From Allolobophora icterica (lineage: Eukaryota; Annelida; Clitellata; Crassiclitellata; Lumbricidae), in assembly GCA_963556255.1 (NCBI GenBank), contig OY744611.1:2756230-2820229 (forward strand): a stretch of DNA of 64,000 bases, in the 5' to 3' direction. Position 1 is the first letter of the stretch. Every line of letters starts with the position of its first letter. The notes under the pieces are model-generated. The model did no database searches. It was not told where the DNA came from and was given only the letters and a program-made list of their open reading frames with translations. A program made the translations under genes and the position numbers. Of this stretch, positions 44,532 to 56,140 are shown one piece after another.

Positions 44532-44885
44532 TGAACGCTTAATTGCGTTGGTTTCATTGACTATTCGAGACCCATGTTTCAGTTGCCTTTTGATGAGAGT
44601 ATTTCTTTTGAGCGGTATCTGGGAGCATACAGTACCTGTGCTACCAGCAACGCTTAATTGCGTTGGTTTTACAGATTGTCAGTGAATGACTGTTTAAGTT
44701 TCCTTTTGATGATATGTTTTCGGTTAAACATTGGATTAGTGGTTAGAACTGAAACGAGTAAAGATTCCAGTACTAGAACGCTTCATTGCGTTGGTTCTAC
44801 AAGCGAACTATTGGAGAACCATGTTTCCGTTTCCTTGTGATGACAGAGTTTCTTTTCGACAGTATAGTGCTCGTAACAACGAGTG
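44532..44885 (+). repeat. Three degenerate 120-bp repeats each with an AACGC/GCGTT hairpin
   Basis: Cores AACGCTTAATTGCGTTGG at about 44533 and 44649 and AACGCTTCATTGCGTTGG at about 44779 are followed at similar spacing by gtttc..ttccttttgatga. The 5-bp arms AACGC and GCGTT pair around six bases. A further stem, aaggaaat...atttcctt, follows at 44889-44917. Confidence 0.8.
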
Positions 44886-45083
44886 TTAAGGAAATTCGGG
44901 GCAATGCGATTTCCTTGGTTACCGTTTCATGATACTTTAGTGCGCTACCTTAGTGCGCCACTTAGGATAGATCATCATGCGATAGAAGCATATGTTAGGA
45001 CTTAGATCATGTGCGTAAATATGATAACTTGTACTAGTTAAGATATGTAAAAAAAAAAAAAAAAAAAAAATATATATATTCTA

Positions 45084-45147
45084 GCAAAATAAAAAGGTTA
45101 TCGGATCGAGGCGGGGCAGTACAAACTGTTGTCCGCTTTTATTTTGC
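45084..45147 (+). other. 11-bp perfect stem hairpin after poly(A) run
   Basis: GCAAAATAAAA at 45084-45094 is exactly complemented at 45137-45147 with a 42-base loop; it follows a poly(A)-(TA) run. The left arm contains AATAAA. Confidence 0.8.
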
Positions 45148-45544
45148 TTTCACGATTTTGAAGTGGTACCGGGTGTGACTGATCGACGATGGTTACCAGA
45201 TCGGGAGACAGTGGGCGACTTTTCTCTCCTTTAGTTCTCCTGGCCCTTGGGGTCCGGTAGAGCCCAGGTTCATGATAGAGGGCCTGTTAAGGTTGGCGAT
45301 TTGTCAGGTACGACAGGTTGCCAGTTGGGTGGTGGTTCGGATCGAAAGCATCATTAAATAGGCTGTCGCTATCACGGTTCTCATCGTTGTTTGGCGTACG
45401 TGCAGGGTGCCGAGATTGCTGATATACCGCCCTATAACCAAAGGTGCATTTGGTTCCTTGCTCTCTAAGTGGATCTGGGTTGGGGATGTTCCTGTCACGT
45501 TTGATTAAGGTCCCCGATTTTGGCAGAGATGCTCCGCATCTAAG

Positions 45545-45558
45545 TAAGGTGGGGAGAG
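45545..45558 (+). promoter_or_regulatory. Polypurine tract
   Basis: aaggtggggagag, nearly all purine and immediately before the 3' LTR, is in the position of the plus-strand primer of LTR retrotransposons. Confidence 0.75.
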
Positions 45559-47755
45559 TGTGGCGGTCAAGGTCACAGTGCGTATGTGGGAGGATTTATT
45601 TTATGCGAATAGCATCGTTTTCTTTAAGTTTACATGCGAAGGGAACAGCATCGTTTCTCTTAATTTTACATGCGAAGGCCCAGTATCGATCATTTAATTT
45701 TTATTTAATTTCAATAGGCGACTGTCCAGCAACGACTGTGATAGGGAAGATCGATTATATATTTTAAGCCAAGGTATAGTGTGGTGAGGGATAAGTAGAG
45801 CCTGCCTCACGGTGTGCTGCTTTATACGTGAAGAGTTGGTTCGACTCTTCATACATAGCAATACTGTTAAACAGCGTTGTTGGTTAGCGATTCAGTTACC
45901 GATTCAAATATACTGCACTCAGTGTGGTAGGCGAGTGATTTTGGTTACGACAGAGTCAGAGTTCGAGTTTCCGGTTAGTACAAATATATTTACGGACGAA
46001 AGGGGCGTCCGAATAATATAATCAGGCGATGCCGAGTACAGCTAAAGAAGTTCACTGTTGGGAGACGGGCCGACAGCGCCGATCCGGCGGGTTGGATCCC
46101 TCCGTTGATCGCGAAGCGGTCTAGATTCCGATTGCGGGAAATCTACGGCTGAGTAATACTCGGGGAAGGATACCGTTGATACACAGGAAAACTAATTCAG
46201 TGTGAGATCAAAAACCAGGGTGAATTTGGCGTCGGGCAAGGAAATCCCTCTTGGAGTTCGAAGAACTCCAAGATCCGACAGTGTTTGGTTTTATCCACTG
46301 AGAAGAGTTTTACGCGATTTCGGCGTACTCGACACAGGGGAAGTTCTACGCGCTTTCGGCGTACTCGGCCGGGAGAGTTTTACGCGACTTCGGCGTCTTC
46401 GGCTGGGAGAGTTTTACGCGACTTCGGCACTCGGTGAAGTGACCGCCGGGATACCTGAAAAAACCAATTTAGTACAAAAACGATAATAAGGGTAAATTTG
46501 GCGACAGGCAGGAAATTCCCTCTTGGGTTTTGAAGAACTCCGCGATCGGAGCTTGTCCGGTAACCCATGGGAGTAAGTGTGACCTTCTTAAGGTAGCCAA
46601 ATTTCGGAAATTCTGATAATACTCGAAACCGAGTTGGGACCATCCACTGGTTAACTGAGAGGCAAGCGAAGCTTGTCCGGTTACCTGTGGGAGTAAGTGT
46701 GACCTTCGTTAGGGAACCAAAATTCGGAAATTCTTGGGAACAAAATTCAGGACATTCTGGTAACCTTACGGGGTCAGCGTTACATTTGGATTGTGACACT
46801 TGGATGGCTGACACGCCGGTGGAGCGTTGGAGGGGCTCCATCGCCCGGTAACTAAAAGTAGTTACTGGGAAAGACCACTGTTACCGAAAGACCGCAGTAC
46901 GGGAAAAGACCGCCCGACAACTGATTACAGTGCGGTAAGACCAGGAAAAACGATAGAGTCAGGAAAATCTTGTATTCAAACCAATCGTTATTCAGAGCAA
47001 ATAACTTGGTGATCGAAACACGTAGTTCCGAGAACTGACCGAAGGCGAAGTAGGGCCCACCTCGTGCGCCGGTCGGAACCCAGTTCTGCGTGCGGTTAGG
47101 GAGGTTTTAGACCTAGAACCTGTCCTATCAGAAGAGAGTGTCGTGAGACCAGTGCACCGCGTTAATATCACACGTGCATATATTATCGCAAGATGTTCGC
47201 GTGTTTGAGACGGCACGACGTGACGACTCGTCAGATGTACACCTTGTCCTCTCGGACAGGAGAACGTTCAGAGATTTCTCCTATTGACGATAACTCGAGA
47301 GTCATGAGATGCAGAATGGTACGTGAGGGTTCGGTTAAGGTGGAGAAAAAGAGGAAGTCTTTGACTAAGAGATCTCACAGGAAGCTGAGGACTCCTGCCG
47401 GCAAGCGAGCGAACCCTGTTCTAAAGGACGGCCATCCTGAGGACGAGGACGTTGCCCACCCGGCGACCGCGGCAGTGGCAGAGTCCGAAAGTGAGATGGA
47501 GCTTGACAGCGACACTGTTCGCAAACAAGCGATACCCTCGGAACCTCCTCTTGGAGGAATGGGCACTGAGAGCGGAGACAGGGAACCGCTCGTCTACATC
47601 AGAAGTAGACAGGATAGTGACCCGGGTGACTCCAGAAGGTCAGTTGGCTGGAGCCGAACCCAGCCCGACGACGAAGCAGCGTCTCGGGTAAGACCGACAC
47701 AAATTGGTACCATGTCTGATGAAGGGTTAGTTGATCTCGAGCGACGAACGTCACA
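45559..47755 (+). repeat. 3' LTR, 2197 bp
   Basis: Same length as the 5' LTR with two substitutions seen. It repeats the gag start: an ATG at 47193 opens a 188-codon frame identical to the N-terminus of Gag, which then runs past the LTR end and stops at TGA 47757-47759 in the flanking duplication. Confidence 0.95.
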
Positions 47756-47759
47756 ATGA
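47193..47759 (+). pseudogene. Truncated gag N-terminus carried by the 3' LTR
   Basis: 187 residues identical to the start of Gag, then one further codon and a stop in host DNA. It is a by-product of gag starting in the LTR. It lacks capsid and zinc knuckle. If transcribed it would make a short, basic and acidic charged protein, whose role, if any, is unknown. Confidence 0.85.
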
Positions 47760-48104
47760 TACCAGCAGTAAGTTGGAATAGCCTACAGCAGGTCTTTCCT
47801 TCACATAGCATATTAGTATAGTGTCGAGAAATTAAGACATTTGTCGAAATTGGGTGGGTTTTGTTTACATGTAAATTTATTTCATATTGAAGATATAAAT
47901 AAATCTTTGTTTTTATAATGAATTTCTGATAGTATTTCAGCTCTTTGTCTCTGTTTTTGAAGAAGTGTGTCTATTTTGAAGCATAATATTTTAATATTTC
48001 AAAAAATTCTCCTCGCGATTTTGGGGGGCATTGCCCCGGCTCCTCAATTATTGGGGGGCACTTGCCCCGGATGCCCCCTCAGAGTCTACGCCTACGACTG
48101 TTAC

Positions 48105-49590
48105 GTGTAGGCCCGTGCCGTGGTGTTCCTCTACATAGGATGGACTTCTAAGTAAGATAGGCTAGACTCCTATGTGGTGAAGATACAGTGTCAGTGCTCT
48201 ATAAATAAGATTGAACAGCGTAGATTTGTGGAGCTCCGTTATGTTGGTCGACCGTGTTGATTGGTGGATGACATTTGTAATTTGAGCTCGTTAGATCTGA
48301 TGTCGTATCCTCTATGGATGACATTTCTGTTTAGTGTAAACGCTGTGATAAAAATCTTTTACGAAGATTTGCTGGTTTAATCTGTTACAAATTTCGACAC
48401 TGGTATTGTTTGCTGTCGTCGTTTGCCGTCTGTTGCCAGCTCTAGTAATCGTCGTGGATTCATATAAAGGTATATCTCTCGTGCCTTTTATAGAACCGGA
48501 GACTTCCATTCCTTTGATAGAGTAGAATCATCACTATGGTCAATGTAATCATACCCACATTGCGGATAATACAGCCTACGTATCGAAGTAATGATTTTGC
48601 GAGGCCACTGGATTCTGACTTTTCGTATCTGTGAAATCGTAAGTGTGGTCAAAGTCCAAACAGCATACATATAACCAAATATTGACTCGAACGGCTGCTT
48701 CAGCTGTTGATAGAAACGTCTCGATACATTCACAATGAAATTGTAAAGAACATGTTTACCTTAAATAGAACCTGATGGAGTATAGAACAGAAATTTCTTA
48801 GACAGCCTCAAGAGGAGCGTCGAATTTCTTGGATCATAACTTTTAACATGAAGACCTCTGGCTTTGTAATATACGTCAGTTCTAGTAGCCTAATTATTGA
48901 ACAAGTTTGGATAATACAAGAGCGGGTATTTTAAGCCTGTGTCGCAGATTTGTTCAACACACATTTGACAGTGCACTACACTGGATTTGATCGTTTTCGT
49001 TTGCTAAAGTATATATTGGTTCATCTCAGGATGTCTGAGTAACGAAAAGGTCCAGCGTCCGTCATTTGATGAAATACTACCTGAGCTGAAGCGCTATCGT
49101 AAGAATTTACTTTCCAAGTGGTTCCTTTAAAATTTAGTTTTTTCAAGATTTCTCAGTAAACTTAGAAGCTTGTTCTATTTAACCCTTGTGTGGAGTCTTA
49201 GAGAAATCTTAGCCTAAGTTTTAATCGGATTTTGTATTAAGTAAATCGTTTAGTATCCAATGCTCTATATCATGGTCATAATCATCAGCACTCTTTCATT
49301 GATGCGAACGAAATATCTTACAAATGCAATACAGAATGCAAAGAACATTAATTTAGCAGAAGGACCGCACATTAACTTAAGTTTGACAGTGGGATGCTCA
49401 TCCTGTTACTCAGTCATTACGAAGGTATTACGCAGATTATGTATAAACACATACTAAATAAGGAAACACAATGCTATCGCCGTTAATTCTCTTGTTTTTG
49501 ATAAGTCTAGCTTTCCCTACCAAGTTCCCTACTCTCTCAAACAAATCGCCAACACTATTTACTCATTTTTTTCTGATGGAATCTCATCGC
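48105..49590. other. No gene recognised
   Basis: No motif-bearing frame or transposon terminus was seen between the hAT right flank and the next LINE remnant. Confidence 0.4.
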
Positions 49591-49599
49591 TTCTTCTAG

Positions 49600-49870
49600 A
49601 AATCCCTAATCGATTCGCACTTTCCCTCTGCGTCTTCCTCCAGCGGCGTCTCGTATCAATCCCACTCCCTCTGGCTCTCAATCTATTCTCCCAAATCTTC
49701 TTCCAACCTCTGAATCAGAAATGTCGCGTCTCCTAAATTCTCTTCCAAAAAACAACATCGATTTCTGACAGGACGCAGCGCTCGTAATTAAGCTTTACAG
49801 TATCGCTTTAGAAATTTGGAGCTTATGATTACGATTGCAATATCGTATACATTATGTATGTTTCTTCGTA
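49600..49870 (+). pseudogene. L2/CR1-like LINE, third copy, internally deleted
   Basis: The left part (cctctgaatcagaaatgtcgc then ctcctaaa) matches the region at 818-850 of the first copy. After about 60 bases it jumps to the 3' tail (acgcagcgctcgtaattaag, agctttacagtatcgcttta) equivalent to 17830-17890. The whole reverse transcriptase between is missing. Confidence 0.6.
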
Positions 49871-50117
49871 AATATTCACTATGTGTGTCCTAGTTTTTGC
49901 AACCGGTGAAGACCCAAAGACAAATGACTCGCAGCAGAAGCACAAAGCACAATTAAAATCATTTGGTATGATATACAGCTAATTTGTTAAGATAAATTAA
50001 TTCATGTTATCAAAATGGTGGTGGATTTTTCAGTATTTCATCTAAAGCAACGTGCTTTTGTCATCATTATATTTGTATTTAGTTTATTATGGTTCTAAAT
50101 TGACAAACCACAACTTT

Positions 50118-50360
50118 TTACAAGGAGAGTATAGGCCCTACTACAAAATGCATTAGGGCATGTAAAAGGAGGGCAGAAAACCATTTAGTTCTTGGATCAT
50201 GTCGGATCAGAACGCTTAGTATAAAGTAGTGACTGTCTTTGCTTGGAAGTTCAAAATCATGGGGTCTTGGGCGTAAGACATACCAGGTATAATCTCTGGG
50301 AAAAGAAAGCGAAGGACGTGGCAGGGATTCCGTATATCCGTCTGTAAGAGTCTGTCTCAT
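50118..50360 (-). pseudogene. LINE C-terminal fragment
   Basis: Minus frame with YVLRPRPHDFELPSKDSHYF, the RPRPHDFxLPxKD signature shared with 180-530 and 25838-26119. About 80 codons, no upstream reverse transcriptase. Between 50361 and 51780 I see nothing else. Confidence 0.55.
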
Positions 50361-51789
50361 CCATCATTTGGTCCAAGTCGGGTTGTTGCACCGAAAGTCC
50401 ATTCTCTGCAATTTACGTAGGAACCGCAGTAATCTGTCGCGATCACTCAACACGCCATGCTGATGAGGCATGGAGTAGTTTCCCGTTTATTGTAGCACGG
50501 GACACCTCGTGAATTACATTAGTAGGAAGTCCACTCCTTTAAAAGTCACACTGATTTAAGATCATTTAGTCACACTATTATGTCTTAATTATTGCAATAA
50601 CAAAACTAAAAAACTTCTGCAGCTGTTTAAGATATCTTCAGTTGGGGCAATTATAATAACTAATAAAATAATAACTCTCTAATAACTCTAATAATAACGC
50701 TCTAATAACTAACTGCCATTGTGGTGGAATCCTGATGGTTAATAAAACAGTGCATAGGGCCTACTGTGCGATTTTAGAATGCTATAAGCGTGCTAATTAA
50801 AGACATCATTTTGTTTACTAATATATTAGCTCGATTAAAATTGTGGTTGGAAGTCACGTCGTTTTCAGATAAATAAGAGCGAATACTGATATTAAATCAT
50901 GACTTTCTACATTACAACAGGTCAGCGAATGAAGACACGCCTTTCGTTCCTGACAAAATCTTCTCTTCCTCACGGTATGAAACATAATCTCCTTATGTAA
51001 AACTTAGAACTCATGCAAAATTTTATAACTTCACCATTGATCCAAAAGTACAAATTGAGCGTTTGATATAAATGCACACTTTCCTTCTGAGTTTCGATTC
51101 AAGTTCTGTGTATAAAAAACTGATAAATGTCTGTATTAATTTACATTGCCTAACATCTTATGGCTGCCGGGGCATATAACGTTCATAGGTGATTTTTGTT
51201 ACTTTACAGAGAAGAAGATCACTTCTTCAAAGGCAGAAAGAACACTCAAATACAAAACGAGACAAGTAGGTTGATTCAGCTGCTGAGACAAGTTAACGGG
51301 CAATGTGACACCAAAATTTACATTTTATGAGATGAGATGAGTTGAGATGAGAAGATAAATAGGAATACTGCCTACATCTATCTAACCGGATGGCCAGTCG
51401 CCATGCAACGGCAATATCTGAGTGGTACCAGAGCTAGGAAGGGCATGTCACAGCCCTCTTAGGCTAAATAGGAGTGAATCTATGGCGGATTTCAATTAGG
51501 TGAGTTGAGTTGGTCAGCAAGATCGGTAGCAGCTGCTGTCTGTGCTATTTCTGCTGGACAGTACAAATATGACTCGGAAGAGAGACATTTCTAACAGCAG
51601 AACAGCCTTATCAAATGTAAGACCCATGTCGTGAGTTCTGAAGCATATGTATTAGTAGCTTTGCGTATAATGAAGTCTACTGTTATTATACAATCAGAAG
51701 AAGCAACCAAAAATTCAATCATTTCTTGGAAATCAGGGAAAAAGTCATGAGTGAAAGAATTTATGGCGGATAGGCTCTTTCTCTTCATA

Positions 51790-51846
51790 GATAACTTAGC
51801 CTGTCTAAGTTGCGTCTGTGTCAGCTTAATGTATTGAATAAACGAA

Positions 51847-51882
<36 letters not shown>
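51790..51882 (+). repeat. LINE/SINE 3' end with (TTGA)n tail
   Basis: gtattgaataaacgaatttg (containing AATAAA) leads directly into seven ttga units at 51849-51880, the layout of a plus-strand non-LTR element terminus. Its body to the left is not recognisable. Confidence 0.5.
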
Positions 51883-51883
<1 letters not shown>

Positions 51884-52501
51884 GAGAGTGAATATGGTAA
51901 GCATTAGCAAAAGAGAGGTGCCGATTTCCAGAGTTCAAGATAGCGGTATGGCTATAAAATGATTTAGACGTTGGAATAGATGCAGGAAAGCGAATAAGTT
52001 TCAGGTGTAATAATTATGTGAAGAAAGGCAACTTCTCCAGCCAGTTGATTCATTCGAGTTTCATTTGGAAAGAATGGAAGAATGATGTCTAAAATAAATG
52101 GAGTTAGAGAAAGAACTATCGCTTTATGAATACATGAGGAAAATATATATGATATAGTATTAGGTTATAAAAATCTCAAGGCCAACATTGAAATTGCATT
52201 GCACAGTTAAGAATTTAACGGTATTTAGCTAAGCCCGATCCACTAGAACCGTGGCCTCCACAAGGCAAATTTTTGGTGTCAAGTCGTTCCCGACTAACGA
52301 CAGCTGAAGCCAAAAGAAAGCTTGTGATTCTAGAGCAAAAACTGTCTCTATGGAACGAAGCTGGCGTTAATAGTGTTCACAGCATAAGCAGGGTTATCGT
52401 CCATCAAGTGTAGACCAAATTTGTTCAGTTTTAGTTCAGTGATTGTGCAACTACAGTCCCAAGCACACCGACCTTGAAATTGAAAACGAGCTATGCCGAT
52501 T

Positions 52502-52855
52502 CTAAACCCATCTCATCATTTTGTGGTAGATATTGCTGAAAATGTGACCTCTGTTATTTTCAGATGCAGATGATTTGCTAGCCTCTGTGCCTGTCACTAG
52601 CCTTTTCCAACATTTATTCGTCTTCTTTGCTATGTAACGAATTGCTTTGATTAAAGGCAGAATATCCTGAGCAATTTCTGATATGTTGGATTGGAAATCA
52701 TTGTTTCTAAGTTTGCTTGTCGAACTTGTTCTACGCTTCTGCTGCGGATTTTCTACATTTTGACAGTATTTTCTCGCATGTCTATGTGCCTTTGTGAGAA
52801 GAGATGGACTTCCTGATGTGTGGTCGAGTCTTTTAGATACTTTTCGGCGGAGCAA
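52502..52855 (-). CDS. Unidentified open frame
   Basis: 117 codons on the minus strand, Lys/Arg/Ser-rich (KRLDHTSGSPSLLTKAHRHA, AQDILPLIKAIRYIAKKTNK). No family recognised, no splice context found. It may be chance. The surrounding 51890-53500 shows no other gene. Confidence 0.2.
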   Translation of the reverse strand: MLRRKVSKRLDHTSGSPSLLTKAHRHARKYCQNVENPQQKRRTSSTSKLRNNDFQSNISEIAQDILPLIKAIRYIAKKTNKCWKRLVTGTEASKSSASENNRGHIFSNIYHKMMRWV

Positions 52856-53505
52856 CGCGCGTCTTTGGAGTGACCATGACCGTCAGGTGTTGGCGGCGCT
52901 TAGATAAACTTACCGGAAGGCGACAAAATGCCTGCAATGGCGGCTCGAGGGAGTATAGCATCATTTTCCACAAAAAAGAGACTGCGATGCGGTGGCGTTA
53001 TTCGTCGCTTCATACTTCGGGGGCAGCTTGGTCCATGCAGAGATCCTGAGCATGATGCTATGTGTCAACTTTAGATCTTTAGATGAGAATCCTTTGGTTG
53101 GGCTCCAAACGCGCGTGTTTCATTTGTGCGGGTGTGTGCAATCAGCCACTTGTGACTCTTCTAGTTTTCTGTGCATTGTTTTGCCTACTGGTGAAATTTC
53201 TGTTCAGATTACGAACATTTAGTATCATGTAGGGTAGCCCAAAGAGCGTCTCTGAATAGCCTTTTTGAAGTGGCGCTATAAAAATTGTTAATCGCAGTTG
53301 TATTTACACAAATCTGTCCAACCCAAACCGTTTTGTTAACAACATCCGTATTAAATTGTAAAGTTTTTTCGTGTTTTCTTATTGCTTTGATAGTTTGCTC
53401 GCACGATAACTCGTTTACTCTTCGTGTAAACACACCGACCCACTAAATTTGAAACTACTGTAACATGTGATATTACGTAACACTAATTCATTTCCTTCTG
53501 AACAG

Positions 53506-53743
53506 CACAAAGAGTTTTTGAAGAAAACTATGGATCCAGATTTTGGACTTCTAGACAAAATACGTGCCAACCGAACCATTGATTGGGAATTAATGGAGCG
53601 TGTCACAAGCAAGAGTTCTTCATGTGAGAGAAGCTCTCTACTGTTGGGGTACATTTTGGCCAAAGATCAAACCGATGGTTTGATTGCGGCTCTCCGAGAT
53701 GCGGATCAGATACACATCGTGAACTATTTGACAGCCGATGGAG
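53506..53743 (+). CDS. CARD-domain exon 1
   Basis: Acceptor ttccttctgaacag ends at 53505. The exon encodes HKEFLKKTMDPDFGLLDKIR, then NRTIDWELMERVTSKSSSCE, RSSLLLGYILAKDQTDGLIA and LRDADQIHIVNYL. Six-helix spacing and the pattern LLDxI, then E..ER.LL.xI, then L....Q.HIxxYL are those of a caspase recruitment domain, a death-fold module that pairs with other CARDs in caspase and NF-kB signalling complexes. It ends at GATGGAG|GTAAAA in phase 1. This fits the next CARD exon in phase. The parent gene is not shown, but the kinase exons on the same strand 22 kb upstream are candidates. Confidence 0.75.
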
Positions 53744-54367
53744 GTAAAAACTGAATTGAATGAATGATTAGGGAAAGTAAGTATTATTTTTGTAAATGGT
53801 TTCTTTGCCTGTGTTCCTGTTTTTGTATCGAATGTTTTCTAGTCATAAGTTTCTCTCCACAACTTTTGACTCACTTTCTCTCTGAAAGCTGCATTTCTCT
53901 CCTGGCCGTTAGCCGACGGTAAGCACGGTCTCCGTCTTCCTTTACATCAACAATACAATCGAGATTCTTGTCCTGTCGGACCTGTCCTTAGTTGAGTTTT
54001 TGCTGAAGGTTCGTCAACCATCCTTATTCAGTCGTTTCTAGCCGACATCGCTTTTCCAGTTTCAAACGCTATCTCTTCAGCATGGTCGAAATCCGGATAT
54101 AGTACCTTGTATTACTTCTTTATTCTAAACAATGTCCACGCTTCCTCATAACTTTATTATTGCATTTGAACGCACAAATTTATATGACACAAGTTGAAAA
54201 TGAGAACATAAGAGGCACCTGAGAGCTTGAAACGCAAAGCCACAACTGAATAGCATATTTAAGCGATTGCGGAAAAGAAGCAGAGAGACTGAGGAATTCA
54301 TGTCGAATGTCGCTAAGAAACCTATTTTAAAAGGATTGGGTCAACCTCTATCCAGGACGGTGCATAG

Positions 54368-54409
54368 AGGTCATCTGGTTGCTCGTGCACTCGAGCAACC
54401 AGATGACCT
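54368..54409. other. 18-bp perfect inverted repeat, 6-base loop
   Basis: AGGTCATCTGGTTGCTCG (54368-54385) is exactly complemented at 54392-54409. It lies in the intron between the two CARD exons. Confidence 0.85.
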
Positions 54410-55715
54410 TGCGGAACTGAGCAAATAAATCTGCGATCACGGATCATAGAGAACTAGACACATAGTTCCTTAAGGTCAAGAGAGCAAAACCTGTCAGACA
54501 GTTAATTACTCCTAAGCGTTAAGATATTAAACTCAATGCGTTTTAGGATAATTATGTTTTCAACGTAGTTCAATTCACGTGAAACTTTGATATATGCCCA
54601 AACCTAGGTTTACCATCGGTCAGCCTAGCTTTAGATATAACAGCAATTTAAGAATTGCATAAAAATAGTTACCTTAGCCAAACCTTGTGCAATACCATTA
54701 CGCCGATATCAGGGTCGTGAAACCTGCGTATCCGGCGGTAAAAGAAGTTTCCAGTGGTAGAAGACGAAAACGAAGAACAACAAGAGGAAAAAGAGGAGGA
54801 GGAAGAAGACCATGAAAGGATGTAACATTTTTTAACAATGCCGCAAGGTGAAATTTTTGCAATTATTGGAAGTTAAGAACGTTATTTATTATTAATAATG
54901 TTATTATCATTAGTATTGGCTATGGTAAGCGCCGCCTCTTGGTAGATATTGAAGCCAGAGTGTCACGCCGCCTGGCGTTGGGCCGTCTTACTAATGCTTC
55001 TGTGAAAAAGGATGGAGGTTGATGCAGGGTTCGCCGCCGACTGAGTGGACGATCGCTTTCTTAGAAGTTGAGTCATGGCTGAAGGAAAGGTTGGATATGA
55101 CCGACAGTGATACTCGCTGACAGGAAGACGGACAAAGCCCTGCCGAAGCCACAAAGACCTCCACTCCGCGCCGTAATGTCGCATGTCGACTCGGCGACCG
55201 ACCACCCTGTAGAAGGACCCGCATTTTACCCGTGGAAGCGGAGAGAGGCTCGCGGAAAAGCTTTCCGTGAATAGGGGGAAATATGTCAGACTTGAGCATA
55301 CCTTCTAATCATGCATATCTTCGACTCGACAGTGCAGATATTGGCCAGGAAGAAAATTCGTTAGGACGACTCGGAATTTATATAGAAATATAGCCAAAGA
55401 GTGGGAATAAGATTACGACCTTCAAGTAGAGAGAAGATCGTAGTAAAACTCGTTCTACTGAGTCAGACGCCGAGGATGTAACGAGTTGGTCTTCTGTATT
55501 CTGAATGGAGTTAATTCTTGGCTCAAATTCTGTTATTCCTGTTGGATGATTTTATTCTGGCCTGACTTTAACCGCTGAGACTACGTCCACTCCATCGACC
55601 AATCCACAGTCTGGGGAAGAGTAATTATGATTCCTTTACTTTATTAAATGATTACTGAAGTGAGATTGTGAAGATGCTTTAATGTAGTATGTTTAATTAG
55701 TTATCTGTTTCTCAC

Positions 55716-56140
55716 ATGATTGTACTGCGTAGAATATTGACCGTTAACGCTGATAGTTTAAATTTTAAAAGTAATAAATATCTGAAAATGTTTGAAATTT
55801 CCACTAAACTGACAGAAGAACCTCTACCGCTCTCAGATCTAGGCGAAGGGTCTGTGCCGCTAACCTCTACTCCAGCTTCAGAAGAGATTAGAGAGCGGAT
55901 GGAAACTTTTATAGCAGAAACCGAGAGGCTAAAAACGGTGATGGTGCTTCAGGCTGGTGCTGAAGAGGCTGACGAGAGGCTGAGGAATTTTATAGAGTGC
56001 CAAACTAAAGAAGTGGACGAGAGAATGAGAACTTCTATAGCACTTCGGGGTGACCAGAGTTACGGTCCTTCGGCGAAAAGTACTAATGAGACAGGCCACA
56101 CCTGGCGAAACCCCGATGAGAGCGGACGACGAAGCTGATG
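55716..56140 (+). CDS. Unidentified helical, Glu/Arg-rich open frame
   Basis: 140 codons with heptad-like repeats ASEEIRERMETFIAETERLK, EEADERLRNFIECQTKEVDE and RMRTSIALRG. A related segment in another stretch near 56495-56580 reads IALQARDADARMHVFVEQPA. The internal repetition (about 27-30 residues, pattern DxRMxxFxExQ) suggests a repeat-based coiled coil or a Gag-like protein. No clear splice sites, family unknown. It lies between the two CARD exons on the same strand. Confidence 0.3.

Larger units (their letters stand above)
44468..45543 (+). other. Non-coding 3' region of the LTR element
   Basis: About 1.1 kb between pol and the polypurine tract with no long frame. It contains three related roughly 120-bp repeats with a small hairpin, a poly(A) run (45050-45070) and a longer hairpin (45084-45147), listed separately. 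Confidence 0.85.
35731..47755 (+). mobile_element. Full-length Ty3/gypsy (Metaviridae) LTR retrotransposon
   Basis: Two LTRs of exactly 2197 bp (35731-37927 and 45559-47755), both TG...CA, are flanked by the 4-bp duplication ATGA (35727-35730, 47756-47759). Order: LTR, primer site, Gag with zinc knuckle and protease start, then protease end, reverse transcriptase, RNase H, integrase, about 1.1 kb non-coding, polypurine tract, LTR. PR-RT-RH-INT order and a GPF module after integrase place it in Ty3/gypsy. No envelope-like frame is present. I found two base differences between the LTRs (near 36192/46031 and 36274/46104), so the insertion is recent. Confidence 0.97.
35044..48096. mobile_element. 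Non-autonomous hAT element (about 1.0 kb) split by an LTR retrotransposon
   Basis: Left end CACTGGCGCAAACTTGTCC and right end, read on the complement, CGTAGGCGTAGACTCTG are related TIRs. A perfect 8-bp duplication ACTGTTAC lies outside both (35036-35043 and 48097-48104). Without the LTR element and its 4-bp duplication, 1024 bp remain. No transposase is seen. The same TIR pair occurs in the 127-bp element at 63666-63792. Confidence 0.88.

Noticed and set aside
44468..45558. Envelope gene of an errantivirus-like element
   Set aside because: No open frame of sufficient length, no signal peptide or membrane segment; the region is non-coding repeats.
54963..55299. Minus-strand frames that vaguely resemble a LINE C-terminus
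   Set aside because: No firm motif such as xLWNxLP; the similarity is too loose to call.
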